Assembly: GCF_018612875.1 (NCBI RefSeq)
Contig: NZ_JAGGRI010000039.1
Span: 1-36,923 of the forward strand
DNA: 36,923 nucleotides
Reading direction: 5' to 3'
Source: Lysobacter sp. ISL-50
Lineage (GTDB): Bacteria > Pseudomonadota > Gammaproteobacteria > Xanthomonadales > Xanthomonadaceae
Positions 35,815 to 36,923 of the stretch are shown piece by piece. The translations under genes and the position numbers were made by a program. Each line of letters starts with the position of its first letter. Within the stretch, counting starts at the first letter, position 1. The notes beneath the pieces are model-generated. The model was given only the letters and a program-made list of their open reading frames with translations. It had not been told where the DNA came from and made no database searches.

Positions 35815-36492
35815 TCAGCGCTTGGCCTTGGGCTTGGCCTTCGCGCCGCGTTCCTGCGCGATCAGGTGATCGGCCACGCGCAGCATGTCGTCGAAACCCT
35901 TCTGGGTGGTGATGCGGTACTTGCCCGCGACCACCATCGCCGGGGTGCCGTCCACGCCGGAGGCCATGATGAAGTCGCTCGCGCGCTTCATCGTCTGCTC
36001 GATCGCCGGGCTGGTCATGGTCGCGGCGAAGGTCTGGGCGTTGGCGCCGTACTTGGCGTAGAACGCGCCGATCTGCGCCGCGCTGGCGTTCTGGATCGGC
36101 AGCGTGTGTTCTTCGTGCAGCGCCTTGAACACGGCGTCATGGGTCTGCGGCAGCAGCTTCAGCGACTGCGCGGTGTAGAAGGCCTGCGCGTAGGGCGTCC
36201 AATAGCTGCCCCACGGCGCCGCCACCGGGACGAAGTTGACGTCGGCGGGGAGCTTGTTCTTCCAGGCGCTGACCTGCGGCTCGAAGTGCGCGCAGTGCGG
36301 GCAGGTGTAGCCGAAGATTTCGACCACCTCGATCTTGCCGGCGACCGGGGCGAACGGCTTGCCGCCTTCGATTTCGACGTAATCCACGCCCGGCTCGGGC
36401 GCGGGGCCGGCCGGAGCGGCGGCCTTGGGCGCGGCGAAGGCGGCGAAGGGGAGCGCGGCGAGCAGCAGCAAGGTGGCCAGACGTCGGTTCAT
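35815..36492 (-). CDS. dsbA: Periplasmic thiol:disulfide interchange protein DsbA/DsbL
   Basis: A 225-residue DsbA with a cleavable signal (LATLLLLAALPFAAFA|AP), active site Cys64-Pro-His-Cys67 in FGYTCPHCAHFEP and cis-Pro loop DGTPAMVVAGKY. It introduces disulfides into exported proteins. Compared with the downstream lipoprotein paralog, the lipobox cysteine and the linker are missing. The CPHC dipeptide is that of the strongly oxidising DsbA group. The gap to the paralog is 194 bases, long enough for an additional promoter. It ends in a basic tail (AKAKPKAKR). Confidence 0.94.
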   Translation of the reverse strand: MNRRLATLLLLAALPFAAFAAPKAAAPAGPAPEPGVDYVEIEGGKPFAPVAGKIEVVEIFGYTCPHCAHFEPQVSAWKNKLPADVNFVPVAAPWGSYWTPYAQAFYTAQSLKLLPQTHDAVFKALHEEHTLPIQNASAAQIGAFYAKYGANAQTFAATMTSPAIEQTMKRASDFIMASGVDGTPAMVVAGKYRITTQKGFDDMLRVADHLIAQERGAKAKPKAKR

Positions 36493-36561
36493 CGTTAGGT
36501 CTCGTGGGTAGTGAAGCCCGGTCGCGCCACGGAAGGCCGTCGCGCCCGGGACGGGCGGGCA

Positions 36562-36596
36562 TAAAAAACGCCGGCGCTAAGGATAACGGCCGGCGT
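36562..36596 (-). terminator. Intrinsic terminator upstream of dsbA
   Basis: ACGCCGGC (36568-36575) pairs with GCCGGCGT (36589-36596); on the minus strand it is followed by six T residues. It lies 70 bases before the dsbA start, so it ends transcription from genes further upstream on the same strand and implies a dsbA promoter between here and 36493. Confidence 0.8.
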
Positions 36597-36806
36597 CTTG
36601 AACCAAGAGTGTCTGATGAGACCGATCTTGCGCGCGGAAGTTCCGCGGCGCGGCGTTCGGTGATGGCGATCACCAAAATCTCGCGGCGTGGATGGGTCTC
36701 GGACGGGAGCCGCGCGAGCCGCGGCTGCCAGACCCGAGCCGCGGCGGCAAACGCCGCGGCGGCGGCTCCTGCCCTCGCGAACCGCGAGCGAGGCCCGGAA
36801 ACGAAA

Positions 36807-36832
36807 ACGCCGGCCTGTCGCCAGGCCGGCGT
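36807..36832 (-). terminator. Intrinsic terminator after the partial gene at the right edge
   Basis: A perfect 11-bp stem (36807-36817 with 36822-36832, loop TCGC) followed on the minus strand by TTTTCGTTT, 22 bases beyond the stop at 36855. Its core ACGCCGGC is the same as in the terminator at 36562-36596; between the two lies GC-rich sequence with no convincing gene. Confidence 0.85.
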
Positions 36833-36854
36833 CGTCGAACACGGGTGGCGCGGC

Positions 36855-36923
36855 TCAGCCCTTGGCGGGCTTGGCCGGAGCGGCCGGCTGGGCGGCCGCC
36901 GGAGCCGGAGCGGCCGCGGGCGC
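36855..36923 (-). CDS. C-terminal end of an Ala/Pro-rich protein (cut by window edge)
   Basis: The last 22 codons of a minus-strand gene are visible, rich in Ala and Pro and ending AAPAKPAKG before TGA at 36857-36855; the rest lies outside the window. A terminator follows 22 bases later, supporting a real gene end. In related genomes a c-type cytochrome often precedes dsbA, and such cytochromes may carry Ala/Pro/Lys tails, but nothing in these 22 residues proves that. Confidence 0.6.
   Translation of the reverse strand, partial: APAAAPAPAAAQPAAPAKPAKG

Noticed and set aside
36495-36842. Small minus-strand gene upstream of dsbA
   Set aside because: The frame runs across both hairpin terminators and has an Arg/Ala-rich product without a ribosome site.

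Overview
The window reads as chromosomal DNA of a high-GC gammaproteobacterium, most likely Lysobacter or a close Xanthomonadaceae relative. This is an inference from the strong G/C third-position bias, three large TonB-dependent receptors, the rpsU/tsaD divergent junction next to folB, and several dispersed intergenic repeat families. I saw no tRNA, rRNA, transposase, integrase or CRISPR array.

Layout. 1-1.1 kb: a bile acid:sodium symporter-family transporter (minus). 1.3-5.1 kb: an accessory-looking patch. It holds a 40-bp tandem repeat with a terminator, a YezG-like immunity candidate and, directly upstream on the same strand, a DNA/RNA non-specific endonuclease toxin candidate; a 675-residue unrecognised protein with an internal duplication is divergent from them. 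5.3-8.6 kb: an exported S9 prolyl oligopeptidase and a divergent M19 dipeptidase-family protein that lacks part of the usual metal site. 8.6-13.2 kb (minus): a variant of the macromolecular-synthesis region, rpsU - yqeY - (frameshifted SEC-C gene) - yihY - dnaG, with no rpoD after dnaG. 13.4-17.8 kb (plus): tsaD, folB, a DUF6159-like membrane protein, a MidA/NDUFAF7-type methyltransferase and an overlapping VanZ-like gene. 18.1-20.6 kb: a first TonB-dependent receptor with a strong terminator, then 53-bp tandem repeats. 21.1-26.0 kb (minus): cca, a PH-domain gene, an NDUFA9-like NAD(P)-binding protein and a soluble lytic transglycosylase; a TauE/SafE permease is divergent. 27.4-33.6 kb: two tandem paralogous TonB-dependent receptors sharing a conserved leader. 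33.6-34.0 kb: a 189-bp-period duplication of repeat DNA. 34.0-36.9 kb (minus): an EEP-family hydrolase, a DsbA-like lipoprotein, a periplasmic DsbA, and the 3' end of an Ala/Pro-rich protein cut by the window edge.

How it works together. Most genes are housekeeping (replication priming, t6A and CCA tRNA maturation, folate synthesis, wall recycling, periplasmic disulfide formation) or nutrient acquisition (receptors, permeases, peptidases). The most unusual content is the endonuclease/immunity pair with its divergent large partner, the broken SEC-C gene inside the rpsU-dnaG region, the M19 protein with an altered metal site, and the number of distinct hairpin repeat families between genes. Starts were often moved inward from the longest open frame because this GC content keeps spurious frames open upstream.
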